A stretch of DNA of 64,000 bases from Nocardioides psychrotolerans (GCF_900113685.1 NZ_FOQG01000015.1:51153-115152), one strand, 5' to 3'; shown: positions 51,201 through 60,457, counted from the first letter of the stretch. Notes: generated by a model not told the origin, from the sequence alone. Program-made: numbers and translations.

Positions 51201-51941
51201 TCACGCCTGGGCTCCGCTGGCCTGCGGCCTGGCGTCGACCATGATCCGCACGGCCTCCTCGACGTCGTCGGTGAGGACGAGCCGGTCGAGGTCGCCCTGG
51301 GAGATCTTGCCGTCGGCGAGCACGGTGTCGCGCAGCCAGTCGAGCAGGCCCGACCAGTAGTCGACGCCGATCAGCACGACCGGGAACGCCGTGATCTTCT
51401 GCGTCTGCGCGAGCGTCAGCGCCTCGAACATCTCGTCGAGGGTGCCGAGGCCTCCGGGCAGGACGATGAAGCCCTGGGAGTACTTCACGAACATGGTCTT
51501 GCGGGCGAAGAAGTAGCGGAAGTTGATGCCGACGTCCACCCACTCGTTGAGGCCGGTCTCGAACGGCAGCTCGATGCCGAGCCCGACGCTGACGCCACCG
51601 GCCTCGCAGGCGCCCTTGTTGGCGGCCTCCATCGCACCCGGCCCGCCGCCGGTCATGACGGCGAAGCCCTCCTCGACGAGGCGACGACCCACCACCTCCG
51701 CGATCGCGTACGACGGGTGGTCGGCCGCGGTGCGCGCGGAGCCGAAGACACCGATCGCCGGCCCGAGCTCGGCCAGTGCCCCGAAGCCCTCGACGAACTC
51801 GGCCTGGATGCGCAGCACCCGCCAGGGGTCGGTGTGGACCCAGTCGCTGGGGCCGCGGGAGTCGAGCAGGCGCTGGTCGGTCGTGGTGCCGTCGACCTGG
51901 TCGCGGCGCTGCATGACAGGGCCCTTCATCTTGGACTTCAC
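51201..51941 (-). CDS. LOG-family nucleotide 5'-monophosphate phosphoribohydrolase, 246 aa
   Basis: These proteins cut N6-modified AMP (cytokinin riboside phosphates) or other nucleotides to base + ribose 5-phosphate. The diagnostic motif PGGxGTxxE is seen in LPGGLGTLDE, preceded by GGGPGAME. The N-terminal 60 residues are an extension common in actinobacteria. GTG 51941 is chosen because it overlaps the dapE TGA (GTGA) and GGGAGGA lies 5 nt upstream; two in-frame ATGs lie downstream. It often sits beside dapE in actinobacteria. Confidence 0.88.
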   Translation of the reverse strand: MKSKMKGPVMQRRDQVDGTTTDQRLLDSRGPSDWVHTDPWRVLRIQAEFVEGFGALAELGPAIGVFGSARTAADHPSYAIAEVVGRRLVEEGFAVMTGGGPGAMEAANKGACEAGGVSVGLGIELPFETGLNEWVDVGINFRYFFARKTMFVKYSQGFIVLPGGLGTLDEMFEALTLAQTQKITAFPVVLIGVDYWSGLLDWLRDTVLADGKISQGDLDRLVLTDDVEEAVRIMVDARPQASGAQA

Positions 51942-53008
51942 GAGGCTCCTCCCAGCCACTGCGTCAGCGCGCGCTCGCAGCTGCGGATCTGGTCGACGGG
52001 CACGTGCTCCTCCTGCTTGTGCGCCAGCATCGGGTCGCCGGGGCCGAAGTTGACCGCCGGCACGCCGAGTGCGGTGAAGCGGGCGACGTCGGTCCAGCCG
52101 AACTTCGGGTTGACCTCACCGCCCACGGCGTCGATGAACGCCTTGGCAGCCGGCCGGTCCAGCCCCGGGAGCGCGCCGGGCGCCATGTCGGTGAGCGTGA
52201 CCTCGAAGCCGTCGAAGAAGTCGCGGACGAACGCCTCGGCCTCCTCCTCCGAACGGTCCGGCGCGAAGCGGAAGTTGACCTCGACCACGCACTCGTCGGG
52301 CAGCACGTTGCCTGCGACGCCGCCACGGACGAACACCGCGTTGAGTCCCTCGTGATATTCCAGCCCGTCGATCACGGGCCTCCGCGCCTCGTAGGTGTTG
52401 AGGCGAGCGAGGATCTCGGCCGCCTTGTGGATCGCGTTGACGCCCTTCCAGCTGCGCGCGGAGTGGGCCCGCTCGCCCGTCGTACGGACGTCCACGCGGA
52501 GCGTGCCCTGGCAGCCCGCTTCGACGACGCCGTTCGAGGGCTCCATCAGGATCGCGAAGTCGGCGGTCATGAGCTCGGGGTCGCTCTGGCTGAGGTGGTG
52601 GAGGCCGTTGAACTCGGTGTCGATCTCCTCGCCCTCGTAGAGGATGAAGGTCAGGTCGCGGTCGGGCCGGGTGATGGTCTGGGCCAGACGCAGGATGACC
52701 GCGTCACCACCCTTCATGTCGCACGTGCCGAGCCCGTGCAGCAGCCCGGTCGCCTCGTCGAGGCGGCTCGGGAGGTTGTCGTTGAGCGGCACGGTGTCGA
52801 GGTGGCCGGCGATCACGACGCGCTCGGCGTGGCCGAGCTCGGTGCGTGCCACGACGGTGTTGCCGCGCCGGATGACGGTGAGGTGCTCGAGCGGGGTCAG
52901 TGCGGCCTCCACCGCGTCGGCGATGGCTTGCTCGTCCCTGCTCACCGACTCGATGTCGACGAGCTGCTGGGTGAGGGTGACGGCGTCAGCGGTGAGGTCG
53001 AGGTGCAC
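51938..53008 (-). CDS. dapE: Succinyl-diaminopimelate desuccinylase, 356 aa
   Basis: This removes succinate from N-succinyl-LL-diaminopimelate in lysine and cell-wall precursor synthesis. It is an M20 two-zinc fold. The metal ligands are His in AGHLDTVP, Asp in GTCDMKGGDA, Glu in YEGEEID, Glu in LMEPSNG and His in MLAHKQEEH. GTG 53008 is preferred because family members begin with the LDLTADAVTLTQQLV segment; a longer in-frame form would add 29 Pro/Gly-rich residues. dapD of the same pathway lies 7.6 kb away. It is divergent from an LLM oxidoreductase across two possible operators. Confidence 0.92.
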   Translation of the reverse strand: MHLDLTADAVTLTQQLVDIESVSRDEQAIADAVEAALTPLEHLTVIRRGNTVVARTELGHAERVVIAGHLDTVPLNDNLPSRLDEATGLLHGLGTCDMKGGDAVILRLAQTITRPDRDLTFILYEGEEIDTEFNGLHHLSQSDPELMTADFAILMEPSNGVVEAGCQGTLRVDVRTTGERAHSARSWKGVNAIHKAAEILARLNTYEARRPVIDGLEYHEGLNAVFVRGGVAGNVLPDECVVEVNFRFAPDRSEEEAEAFVRDFFDGFEVTLTDMAPGALPGLDRPAAKAFIDAVGGEVNPKFGWTDVARFTALGVPAVNFGPGDPMLAHKQEEHVPVDQIRSCERALTQWLGGAS

Positions 53009-53076
53009 GGCGCCAGTCAACCAGCCGGGGGGTGGCCGGCCGGGTGCATGAGTACCCGGATGTCCGGGGACTCCTG

Positions 53077-53108
53077 CACTTGAGGGGTGTTGCAACCCCC
53101 CTCAAGTG
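53077..53108. promoter_or_regulatory. Perfect 11-bp inverted repeat, dapE/LLM gap
   Basis: CACTTGAGGGG ... CCCCTCAAGTG with a 10-nt spacer, itself containing the palindrome GTTGCAAC. It lies between two divergent starts, so it is unlikely to be a terminator. It may be an operator for a dimeric regulator of dapE or the LLM gene. The spacing of arms is about two helical turns centre to centre. Confidence 0.5.
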
Positions 53109-53148
53109 ACCGACTCGCCCGCCAAGTCCGCCGCCACTTCCCCGAAAC

Positions 53149-53162
53149 TGAAACACGTTCTA
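53149..53162 (+). promoter_or_regulatory. KstR-like operator upstream of LLM oxidoreductase
   Basis: TGAAACACGTTCTA fits the mycobacterial KstR consensus TnnAACnnGTTnnA at every fixed position. It ends 10 nt before the LLM start codon, so it overlaps the expected promoter/start region, a typical repressor position. KstR controls steroid catabolism genes, and in Mycobacterium its regulon includes an F420-type LLM oxidoreductase (Rv3520c). The match is by eye to a short motif; chance is possible. Confidence 0.5.
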
Positions 53163-53172
53163 GTCTTCAGCC

Positions 53173-54021
53173 ATGCGCAACGGACTCGTCCTCTTCACCT
53201 CCGACCGCGGGATCACCCCCGCCGAGCTGGCCGTGGCCGCTGAGGAGCGTGGGTTCGACACGATCTACGTGCCCGAGCACACCCACATTCCCGTACGACG
53301 GGACGCGGCGCACCCGACCGGCGGCGAGACGCTGCCGGACGACCGCTACACCCGTACCCTCGACCCGTGGATCTCGCTGGCCACCTGCGCCGCGGTGACG
53401 AGCCGGATCCGGCTGTCGACCGCGGTCGCGCTGCCCGTGGAGTCCGACCCGATCACGCTGGCCAAGCAGATCGCGACGCTCGACCACCTCTCCGGCGGCC
53501 GCGTCACGATCGGCGCCGGTTTCGGGTGGAACACCGACGAGCTCGAGGACCACCACGTGCCGCCCGCCAAGCGGCGTACGGTCCTGCGTGAGTACGTCGA
53601 GGCGATGCGCTCGCTGTGGACCGAGGAGGAGGCGTCCTACGCCGGGGAGTTCGTCAGCTTCGGCAAGTCGTGGGCCTACCCCAAGCCCGTGCAGCCCCAC
53701 ATCCCGCTGGTCATCGGCGCCGGCGGCGGGCCCAAGACGTTCGAGTGGATCGCCCGCACGGCCGACGGCTGGATGACGACCCCGGTCGAGAAGGACATCA
53801 GTGGCAAGGCCGACGCGCTGCGCGAGGCGTGGTCCGCCGCCGATCGCGCGGGCGCGCCGGAGATCCACGTGCTCATCGCGATGCGGCCCTCCCCCGAGGA
53901 CCTCGCGTCCTGGGCCGAGGCCGGCGCGACCGACCTGATCTGGGGCGTGCCGGACAAGTCGCGCGACGAGGTGCTGGTCTACCTCGACAAGCTGGCGGGG
54001 CGGATCGGGCTCACCGGCTGA
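53173..54021 (+). CDS. LLM-class F420-dependent oxidoreductase, 282 aa
   Basis: This is a bacterial luciferase-like TIM barrel. Signs: IYVPEHTHIPV near the N-terminus, LSTAVALPVESDPITLAKQIATLD (typical LLM strand-helix, in two parts around VESD), GGRVTIGAGFGWNTDELE, and IPLVIGAGGGPKTFEWIARTADGW. The shape fits the TIGR03619 F420 subgroup. It likely reduces or oxidises an unknown lipid or steroid substrate with F420H2/F420. ATG 53173. The KstR-like site just upstream suggests steroid or fatty-acid regulation. Confidence 0.9.
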   Translation: MRNGLVLFTSDRGITPAELAVAAEERGFDTIYVPEHTHIPVRRDAAHPTGGETLPDDRYTRTLDPWISLATCAAVTSRIRLSTAVALPVESDPITLAKQIATLDHLSGGRVTIGAGFGWNTDELEDHHVPPAKRRTVLREYVEAMRSLWTEEEASYAGEFVSFGKSWAYPKPVQPHIPLVIGAGGGPKTFEWIARTADGWMTTPVEKDISGKADALREAWSAADRAGAPEIHVLIAMRPSPEDLASWAEAGATDLIWGVPDKSRDEVLVYLDKLAGRIGLTG

Positions 54022-54069
54022 GCGACCGGCTGACCGACCGCCAGCACCGGGCGAGTCGGTGCGTCCAGA

Positions 54070-54081
54070 CGAACAGGTTCG
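54070..54081. promoter_or_regulatory. CGAAC-AG-GTTCG inverted repeat
   Basis: A perfect 5-bp inverted repeat with 2-bp spacer, about 58 nt upstream of the secreted esterase start. It resembles the KstR-type half-sites (AACnnGTT) but lacks the outer T. It may be an operator for the esterase gene. An actinobacterial LexA box would need a 4-bp spacer, so LexA is unlikely. Confidence 0.3.
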
Positions 54082-54138
54082 ATCACGAGACGCGTTTAAA
54101 TCTGTGCAGAACTGTTTGTTTCGCCTAGCCTCGCTCTC

Positions 54139-55875
54139 ATGTGGCGCTCCTCACACGTGACCTTCTCCCTGCTCGTCGCCGGGATGCTCACCGCTTCCCT
54201 CGTGGACGTCGCCGCGTCCCAGGCCGGTCCGACGTCCGGCCCACCGTCCGCGACCGCCCCTGCCACCACGCAGGACTTCGCGCTCGACCTCGCCGGGGAC
54301 TCGTGGCGGCTCAAGACCGGCGACAACGTCGCCTGGTCCCGGCCCGGCTTCGACGACTCGGGCTGGGAGACCGCCCAGGTGCCGCAGGAGGGTGGGCAAC
54401 CGGTCTTCGCCAACTACGACGGCTACGCATGGTTCCGACTGGAGTTCACGCTCCCGGCGTCGGCCCAGGGAACACCCCTCGTGGCCGCGTTGGGGGGCAT
54501 CGACGACGCGGACGTGACCTACCTCAACGGTCAACGGATCGGGAGCACGGGCACGTTCCCTCCTGACGACGACAGCCAGTGGTTCGAGCAACGGCTCTAC
54601 CCCGTGCCGGCGTCGGTTCCGCGCTACGGGGCCACGAACGTGCTGGCCGTGCGGATGAACGACTTCACCGGAGGAGGCGGCTGGTACGCCGGCCCCGTCG
54701 GCCTCTACTCCAAGGCGGCCCTGAGGGAGACCTTCTACGGCCTCCAGGCCACCCCGGCGAGCCGGTCCGAGCGCAGCTCCGTGCTCCGGGTCATGCGCCG
54801 ACAGGCCGACGCCATCCGGGCCGGTCGGTGGGCCACCTACCGCGGCAGCCTCGCCGCTCGCTTCTTCCACGACGGGGACACCCGCCAGCGACGCGTGTCG
54901 GACCTCAGGTCGCTGAGTCGTCGCTTCGGCCCCCTGCGCGTCCGTGACACGGAGGTGCAGGTGCTTCGCGACCGTCGGTCGGGTGCGCTCATCGCAGACA
55001 CCAACCGCTCGATCGTCGGGCAGGACGGCTCCGGCACCAAAGTCGTGGCCGAGGTGTCGCAGGAGTTCCTCTACTTCTCCCGGAACCCCGCGACGGGGGC
55101 CCTGCGCGAGCGTGGCAACCGATCGCGCTACTTCCTGGACTCGGTCCGGTCCAAGCTCGAAGGGCGGGAGCGGGACTTCGCCGTCTACCTGCCGCCCTCC
55201 TACGTCAGCCACCCGCGGCGGCGCTATCCCACCATCTACCTGCTGCACGGGATCAACGGCGGCGCCGCCGAGTGGGCGACGCGTGACATCCAGGGACGCA
55301 TCGACCGGCTCGTGCGTCGGCGTGACCTCGCAGAGGCGATCGTGGTGATGCCCGACGCGGAGTCGCTCTGGTACGTCGACTCCTCGCAGTCGCCCTACCG
55401 CTCCATGTTCATCAAGGAGATGCTGCCGCTCGTCGACCGGGCCTATCGCACTCGCGACCGCCGCGGCATGCGAGGACTGACGGGGGTCTCGATGGGAGGC
55501 CACGGTGCGTTCACCATCGGGTGGGCCCACCCCGGGCTCTTCTCCTCCATCGCCTCCCACATGGGTGCCCTCGACCTACCGCCGCTGGCCGGCACTCCCG
55601 ATGAGGTCGCGAGCCACTCCGACCAGACACCGACGATCCAGGTCACCGGACGCTCCTCGCAGTTCCTCTCCCGCTACCGGTACTTCTTCGATGCCTGTCA
55701 GGACGACGACTTCGACTTCGACGACGCGGTCCGCGTCATGGATGCTGAGCTCACCGCCAAGGGCGTCGAGCACAGCAGCGTCGTCTACCCGCGTGGTCGC
55801 CACAACGACGCGTGCTGGGTGCCGCACCTCTACGCCTCCTTCAAGCTGCACTCGGACAACTTCCGGGACCGCTGA
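54139..55875 (+). CDS. Secreted multidomain esterase, 578 aa
   Basis: A signal peptide (about residues 1-29) leads to a GH2-like jelly-roll domain (about 45-190: FDDSGWETAQVP, YLNGQRIGSTG), then an NTF2-like region (about 205-330: AIRAGRWATYRGSLAARFF), and an alpha/beta-hydrolase esterase (about 340-578, antigen-85/EsteraseD type). The nucleophile is Ser451 in GVSMGG, with a C-terminal His in PRGRHNDACW. Such esterases hydrolyse or transfer acyl groups on sugars. The three-part build is unusual. ATG 54139 has no ribosome site close by, so it may be leaderless. It is convergent with ileS. Confidence 0.83.
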   Translation: MWRSSHVTFSLLVAGMLTASLVDVAASQAGPTSGPPSATAPATTQDFALDLAGDSWRLKTGDNVAWSRPGFDDSGWETAQVPQEGGQPVFANYDGYAWFRLEFTLPASAQGTPLVAALGGIDDADVTYLNGQRIGSTGTFPPDDDSQWFEQRLYPVPASVPRYGATNVLAVRMNDFTGGGGWYAGPVGLYSKAALRETFYGLQATPASRSERSSVLRVMRRQADAIRAGRWATYRGSLAARFFHDGDTRQRRVSDLRSLSRRFGPLRVRDTEVQVLRDRRSGALIADTNRSIVGQDGSGTKVVAEVSQEFLYFSRNPATGALRERGNRSRYFLDSVRSKLEGRERDFAVYLPPSYVSHPRRRYPTIYLLHGINGGAAEWATRDIQGRIDRLVRRRDLAEAIVVMPDAESLWYVDSSQSPYRSMFIKEMLPLVDRAYRTRDRRGMRGLTGVSMGGHGAFTIGWAHPGLFSSIASHMGALDLPPLAGTPDEVASHSDQTPTIQVTGRSSQFLSRYRYFFDACQDDDFDFDDAVRVMDAELTAKGVEHSSVVYPRGRHNDACWVPHLYASFKLHSDNFRDR

Positions 55876-55898
55876 CCCGCACGACCCGCGCAGCACGC

Positions 55899-58800
55899 TC
55901 AGGCCCTCGCCACCACCACGGTCGCCTTCTCGCCCTCACCGACCACCACGTCAGCGCCACCAACGCCACCGACATCGCCGGCTCCGCCGCGCACGTCGTA
56001 CGACGTCGCGAGGGTCTCGCTGGTGATCAGCTGCTCGTGGGTGCGGGCCGCCTCCTGGACGAGCGTCGAGCCGACGACGGTCAGCGCGATGCGGTCGGAG
56101 ACGTCGAGGCCGGCGTCGCGGCGGGCCTGCTGGATCGCGCGCACCAGGTCGCGGGCGAGCCCCTCGGCGGCCAGCTCGGGCGTCACCGCGGTGTCGAGCA
56201 CGACGAAGCCACCGCTGGGCAGCACACCGGTGGCGGTGTCGGCGTCGGCCGACCCGGCGACGGTCTCCAGGGCGAACTCGCCCTCGACCAGCGCCAGCCC
56301 ACCGGCCGTGACGGTGCCGTCCTCGGCCACGGTCCAGTCGCCCGACTTGGACCCCTTGATCGCGAGCTGCACGTCCTTGCCCAGGCGGGGACCGGCGGCG
56401 CGGGCGTTGACGGTCAGCTTCTGCTCGACGCCGTAGGAGGCCGCCTCGTCGGAGTCGACGCCCAGCAGCCGCACGGTCTTGACGTTGACCTCGTCGGCGA
56501 TGATCGACTCGAAGCCGGCGAGCGCAGCCGGGTCGTCCACGACGACGGTCAGCGTCGAGAGCGGCAGCCGGTTGCGCAGGCTGCCTGCCTTGCGCAACGC
56601 CGAGGTCGCGGAGCAGACCTCGCGCACCTGGTCCATCGCCGCCACGAGGGCGTCGTCGGCCGGCAGGTCGCCGGCGAGCGGCCAGTCGGCGAGGTGCACC
56701 GAGCGAGCGCCGGTCAGGCCGCGCCAGACCTCCTCGGTCGTCAGCGGCATCAGCGGTGCGGTCGCACGGCAGACGACCTCGAGCACGGTGTAGAGCGTGT
56801 CGAACGCCCCCGTGTGCCGGTCGGCGTCGTCGCTCCAGAATCGCGTGCGTGAGCGCCGGATGTACCAGTTGGTGAGGACGTCGAGGAACGATCGGGTCGT
56901 GTCGCAGGCGTCGGCCACGGCATAGTCGTCGAGCTGCGCGGTCATCGACTGGACGTACTGGCGGCACTTCGCCAGCAGGTAGCGGTCCAGCGGGTCCTGC
57001 GAGGCCGTCGACCACTGCGCGTCGTACCCGGCCCCGCCGTTCGCCCCGGCCCCGCCGTTCGCGGCATTCGCGGCGTTGGCGTAGAGCTGGAAGAAGTACC
57101 AGCTGTTCCACAGCGGGATCATCACCTGGCGCACCGAGTCGCGGATGCCCTGCTCGGTGACGACGAGGTTGCCGCCGCGCAGGATCGAGCTCGACATGAG
57201 GAACCAGCGCATCGCGTCGGCCCCGTCGCGGTCGAAGACCTCGGAGACGTCGGGGTAGTTGCGCAGCGACTTCGACATCTTGTTGCCGTCGGAGCCGAGC
57301 ACGATGCCGTGGCTGATGCAGGACTTGAACGCAGGCTTGTCGAAGATCGCGGCGGCCAGGACGTGCATGGTGTAGAACCAGCCGCGGGTCTGGCCGATGT
57401 ACTCGACGATGAAGTCGCCGGGGAAGTGCCCCTGCTTCTCGGCGGTACCGTCGAACCACTCGGCGTTCTCGAACGGGTAGTGCACCTGGGCGAAGCTCAT
57501 CGACCCCGAGTCGAACCACACGTCGAGCACGTCGTCGACGCGCCGCATCGACGACTGCCCCTCCTCGGGCGTGCGCGGGTCGTCGGGGTTGGGGCGCACC
57601 AGGTCGTCGACGTACGGGCGGTGCAGGTCGGGCACGCCGTCACCCTTCCCTGGCAGGCGTCCGAAGTCGCGCTCGATCTCCTCGAAGCTGCCGTAGACGT
57701 CGATGCGCGGGTAGGCCGGGTCGTCGCTCTTCCAGACCGGCACCGGGGAGCCCCAGAAGCGGTTGCGGGTGATCGACCAGTCGCGGGCGTTCTCCAGCCA
57801 CTTGCCGAACTGGCCGTCCTGGATGTGGTCGGGGACCCAGCGGATCTCCTGGTTGAGCTCGAGCATCCGCTGCTTGACCGCGGTCACCTCGACGAACCAC
57901 GACGAGACGCCCTTGTAGATCAGGGGCTCGCGGCAGCGCCAGCAGTGCGGGTACGAGTGGTCGTAGGTCTCGCGGCGCAGCAGAACGGTGCCGGGCGTGA
58001 CGGAGCCCGTCCTGCCCTCGCCCGACGTGGCGTTGCGGAGGTGCTCGATGACCTCCAGGTTGGCGTCGAAGACCAGCAGGCCTTCGTAGTCGACGACCGG
58101 GTGGGTGAACTTCCCGTCCTTGCCGACCGGCATGACCGCCTCGATGCCCTCGCGGTCGGTGACCACCTTGTCGTCCTCACCGAAGGCGCCGGCGGTGTGC
58201 ACCAGCCCGGTGCCGTCGGTGGTCGTGACGAACTCGGCAGCCACGACACGGAACGCGTTCTCGTGGCCGAGGTAGTAGGAGAACGGCGGGGTGTAGGTGA
58301 GCCCCACCAGGTCGGCGCCGACGCCGCGCCACGTCACCTCGGGCTCGTCCCCGAGCTCACGCGCGTACGACGCCAGGCGGGCGTCGGCGATCAGGTAGCG
58401 GGTGCTCGCCCCCGAGTCCGACACCGTCTCGACGACCACGTAGTCGATGTCGTCACCGACCATGACCGCGAGGTTGGACGGCAGCGTCCACGGGGTCGTC
58501 GTCCAGACGAGGAGCTTGACGCCTTGGAGGCTCTGCCCGTTGACGGGGTCCGGCGTCGTGACGTCGTACCCCACGGTGACAGCCGGGTCCTGACGGTTCT
58601 GGTAGACGTCGTCGTCCATGCGCAGCTCGTGGTTGGACAGCGGCGTCTCGTCGTTCCAGCAGTAGGGCAGCACGCGGAAGCCCTCGTAGACCAGGCCCTT
58701 CTCGTGCAGCTGCTTGAAGGCCCAGATGACCGACTCCATGTAGTCGGGGTTCATCGTGCGGTAGTCGTGGTCGAAGTCGACCCAGCGCGCCTGGCGGGTG

Positions 58801-59234
58801 ACGTAGTCGCGCCACTCGCCGGTGTACTTCATGACCGACTCGCGGCAGGCCTCGTTGAACTCGGCGATGCCCATCTCGACGATCTCGTCGGTGGTCTTGA
58901 TGCCGTTGAGGCGCATGGCCTCCAGCTCCGCAGGCAGACCGTGGGTGTCCCAGCCGAAGCGGCGCTCGACCTTGCGTCCGCGCATGGTCTGGTAGCGCGG
59001 GATCAGGTCCTTGACGTAGCCGGTCAGCAGGTGGCCGTAGTGCGGCAGCCCGTTGGCGAACGGAGGTCCGTCATAGAAGACGAACTCGTTGGAGGCGTCG
59101 TCCCCTGCGTCACGCTGGTCGATGCTCGCCTGGAAGGTCCCGTCCTGCGCCCAGAAGTCGAGGATGCGCTCCTCGATCTCGGGGAAGCGAGGGTTCGACG
59201 GCACGGCGTCGGCGCCGGTCTTCGGGTAGGTCAT
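55899..59234 (-). CDS. ileS: Isoleucyl-tRNA synthetase, 1111 aa
   Basis: This charges tRNA-Ile. Class I motifs: HIGH-type [14 protein letters not shown] (about residue 60) and KMSKS at about 652-656 ([11 protein letters not shown]). The editing domain lies between them ([14 protein letters not shown] and following). The length of about 1100 aa and HYGH form match the type 2 (eukaryote-like) IleRS, which is less sensitive to mupirocin. The start is ATG 59234, 7 nt after AGGAG. The AGGAG lies inside the T-box sequestrator helix, so expression is controlled by uncharged tRNA-Ile. Confidence 0.95.
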   Translation of the reverse strand: MTYPKTGADAVPSNPRFPEIEERILDFWAQDGTFQASIDQRDAGDDASNEFVFYDGPPFANGLPHYGHLLTGYVKDLIPRYQTMRGRKVERRFGWDTHGLPAELEAMRLNGIKTTDEIVEMGIAEFNEACRESVMKYTGEWRDYVTRQARWVDFDHDYRTMNPDYMESVIWAFKQLHEKGLVYEGFRVLPYCWNDETPLSNHELRMDDDVYQNRQDPAVTVGYDVTTPDPVNGQSLQGVKLLVWTTTPWTLPSNLAVMVGDDIDYVVVETVSDSGASTRYLIADARLASYARELGDEPEVTWRGVGADLVGLTYTPPFSYYLGHENAFRVVAAEFVTTTDGTGLVHTAGAFGEDDKVVTDREGIEAVMPVGKDGKFTHPVVDYEGLLVFDANLEVIEHLRNATSGEGRTGSVTPGTVLLRRETYDHSYPHCWRCREPLIYKGVSSWFVEVTAVKQRMLELNQEIRWVPDHIQDGQFGKWLENARDWSITRNRFWGSPVPVWKSDDPAYPRIDVYGSFEEIERDFGRLPGKGDGVPDLHRPYVDDLVRPNPDDPRTPEEGQSSMRRVDDVLDVWFDSGSMSFAQVHYPFENAEWFDGTAEKQGHFPGDFIVEYIGQTRGWFYTMHVLAAAIFDKPAFKSCISHGIVLGSDGNKMSKSLRNYPDVSEVFDRDGADAMRWFLMSSSILRGGNLVVTEQGIRDSVRQVMIPLWNSWYFFQLYANAANAANGGAGANGGAGYDAQWSTASQDPLDRYLLAKCRQYVQSMTAQLDDYAVADACDTTRSFLDVLTNWYIRRSRTRFWSDDADRHTGAFDTLYTVLEVVCRATAPLMPLTTEEVWRGLTGARSVHLADWPLAGDLPADDALVAAMDQVREVCSATSALRKAGSLRNRLPLSTLTVVVDDPAALAGFESIIADEVNVKTVRLLGVDSDEAASYGVEQKLTVNARAAGPRLGKDVQLAIKGSKSGDWTVAEDGTVTAGGLALVEGEFALETVAGSADADTATGVLPSGGFVVLDTAVTPELAAEGLARDLVRAIQQARRDAGLDVSDRIALTVVGSTLVQEAARTHEQLITSETLATSYDVRGGAGDVGGVGGADVVVGEGEKATVVVARA

Positions 59235-59239
59235 CTTCG

Positions 59240-59433
59240 GGCTCCTGCGCTCGTCGGGTCTGGCTCGACGAGGACGACTGGGGAGCCGCGGTACCACCTC
59301 GATTGCCGTCCCAGGTGCAGGACGACCACTCGTTCACGGCTGTGACGGGCCTACCCGTCCGGGTCTAGTGAGCACTCGCGTGCCGTTCTTCCGGAGGCTC
59401 ACCGCTGATGACGGCTCAGACGCCTGTGCTCAC
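59240..59433 (-). promoter_or_regulatory. T-box riboswitch (translational) of ileS
   Basis: On the minus strand this is a T-box leader. Stem I is closed by GTGAGCAC (59433-59426) pairing GTGCTCAC (59375-59368), with ATC at 59409-59407 as the possible specifier for Ile. A GACGGG-CCCGTC hairpin follows (59359-59344). The T-box core TGGTACCGCG is at 59296-59287 and GGCTCC (59287-59282) can pair with GGAGCC (59245-59240), covering the AGGAG of ileS. A CTCGTCG/CGACGAG hairpin (59250-59272) fits the loop between them. This is the sequestrator layout known for actinobacterial ileS T-boxes with short Stem I. A -10-like TACGCT lies just upstream of Stem I. Confidence 0.88.
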
Positions 59434-59464
59434 AGCGTACGGCGGCGCTCGTCGCGCGCGCGAA

Positions 59465-60082
59465 TCAGTTGCCGTCGTCGAGGCTCGCCCGCCAGGCGAG
59501 CACCTGCTCTGCGACCTGGTCGGGGCTGAGGTCGGTGTTGTCGAGCCGCAGGTGGGCGAAGTCGCGCAGCACGGTGTCGGCGGGGGTGGTCGGGTCGTCG
59601 GGGTCGGTGTTGAGCCGCTGGGTGGCGTGGGACTCGCGCACGTGGGCGTCGGACCAGACCAGGTCCGCCTTGGTGGGCTTGGCCGCGACCCGGTCCGGCT
59701 GGACGTTGCGGACCAGCCGCGTCTCCAGCCCCGCGTAGAGCTCGACGAACGTGATCCGCAGCCCGCGGTCGACGTACGGCGTGAGGTAGCGACGCACGGT
59801 GGCGGCGTCGTCGGGGTCCTCGACCGGCCAGACGAAGGTGAAGACGAGCCGCACACCGTGCTCGGCGGCCGCCTCGATCACCCGGACGCGCAGGTCGTCC
59901 TTGAGGGCCTCGAAGGCCGGGCTGGCGAAGCCGAACACGTCGGCGAGCGGCTCGATCACGTGGTGGTTGTGGAAGAGCCGGAAGTCGCTCGCGGCGCAGA
60001 TCGCCCGCCCCACCGTCATCTTGCCGACCGCGGGCGGGCCGATGACGACCATCAGCTCGCCGGCGTCCTGAGCGCTGTTCAC
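59465..60082 (-). CDS. P-loop kinase-like ATPase, 205 aa
   Basis: A small nucleotide kinase-like protein: Walker A VIGPPAVGKMTVG, then FHNHHVIEPLADVFG and an Arg-rich lid region. Related proteins are annotated as AAA or shikimate-kinase-like ATPases with unknown substrate. GTG 60082 overlaps the TGA of the phosphoesterase gene (GTGA), and AAGGAG lies 5 nt upstream. It stands upstream of ileS on the same strand, but the T-box and a probable promoter separate them. Confidence 0.8.
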   Translation of the reverse strand: MNSAQDAGELMVVIGPPAVGKMTVGRAICAASDFRLFHNHHVIEPLADVFGFASPAFEALKDDLRVRVIEAAAEHGVRLVFTFVWPVEDPDDAATVRRYLTPYVDRGLRITFVELYAGLETRLVRNVQPDRVAAKPTKADLVWSDAHVRESHATQRLNTDPDDPTTPADTVLRDFAHLRLDNTDLSPDQVAEQVLAWRASLDDGN

Positions 60083-60426
60083 GGCTGCTCCTTCGTAAGG
60101 TGGACCAACCAGTCGCGGCCGGTGTCGATGAGCGCGTAGCGACGCGCGCCGGCGGTCCCGTGCAGCTCGATGAGCGACCGCTTGTCGGTGCGGTCGAGCA
60201 GCTCCCACCAGCCGTGGTCGGCGATCTCCTTGTGCTCGTCGGTGTAGGTCGCGTGGTCGAGGTCGTGGTCGTCGACGGCCACCGCGAGCCGGTCGTGCTG
60301 CGAGCTGGTGGGCAGGCCCTTGGGCACCGCCCAGCTGCGAAGGACGCCGTGCTCCTCGAGCCGCAGGTCGAAGTGGTGGCGGGGGCGGTGGTGCTCGTGC
60401 AGGACGAAGACGGGGCGGACGCTCAC
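60079..60426 (-). CDS. Stand-alone LigD-type 3'-phosphoesterase domain, 115 aa
   Basis: This is the DNA end-healing module of bacterial NHEJ, normally fused to ligase D. The motif FVLHEHHRPRHHFDLRLEE gives the His/Asp metal site, followed by LRSWAVPKGLP, and a late His in ADHGWW. About 115 aa is the length of the domain alone. GTG 60426 is chosen because the fold starts at once (VRPVFVLHEH); the start may lie nine codons upstream. No ligase or polymerase domain follows: the next gene is an unrelated P-loop kinase. It might act in end repair separately from the Ku at the left of the window. Confidence 0.87.
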   Translation of the reverse strand: MSVRPVFVLHEHHRPRHHFDLRLEEHGVLRSWAVPKGLPTSSQHDRLAVAVDDHDLDHATYTDEHKEIADHGWWELLDRTDKRSLIELHGTAGARRYALIDTGRDWLVHLTKEQP

Positions 60427-60457
60427 AGCCCCATGCTGCCCCACCCGCGCCACACCT

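Noticed and set aside
54070..54090. GGTTCGATC as the T-arm of a tRNA
   Set aside because: No acceptor stem, anticodon arm or CCA-proximal pairing could be built around it.
59250..59272. CTCGTCG/CGACGAG hairpin as a rho-independent terminator before ileS
   Set aside because: It has no U-run and lies between the two strands of the sequestrator helix, so it is better explained as part of a translational T-box.
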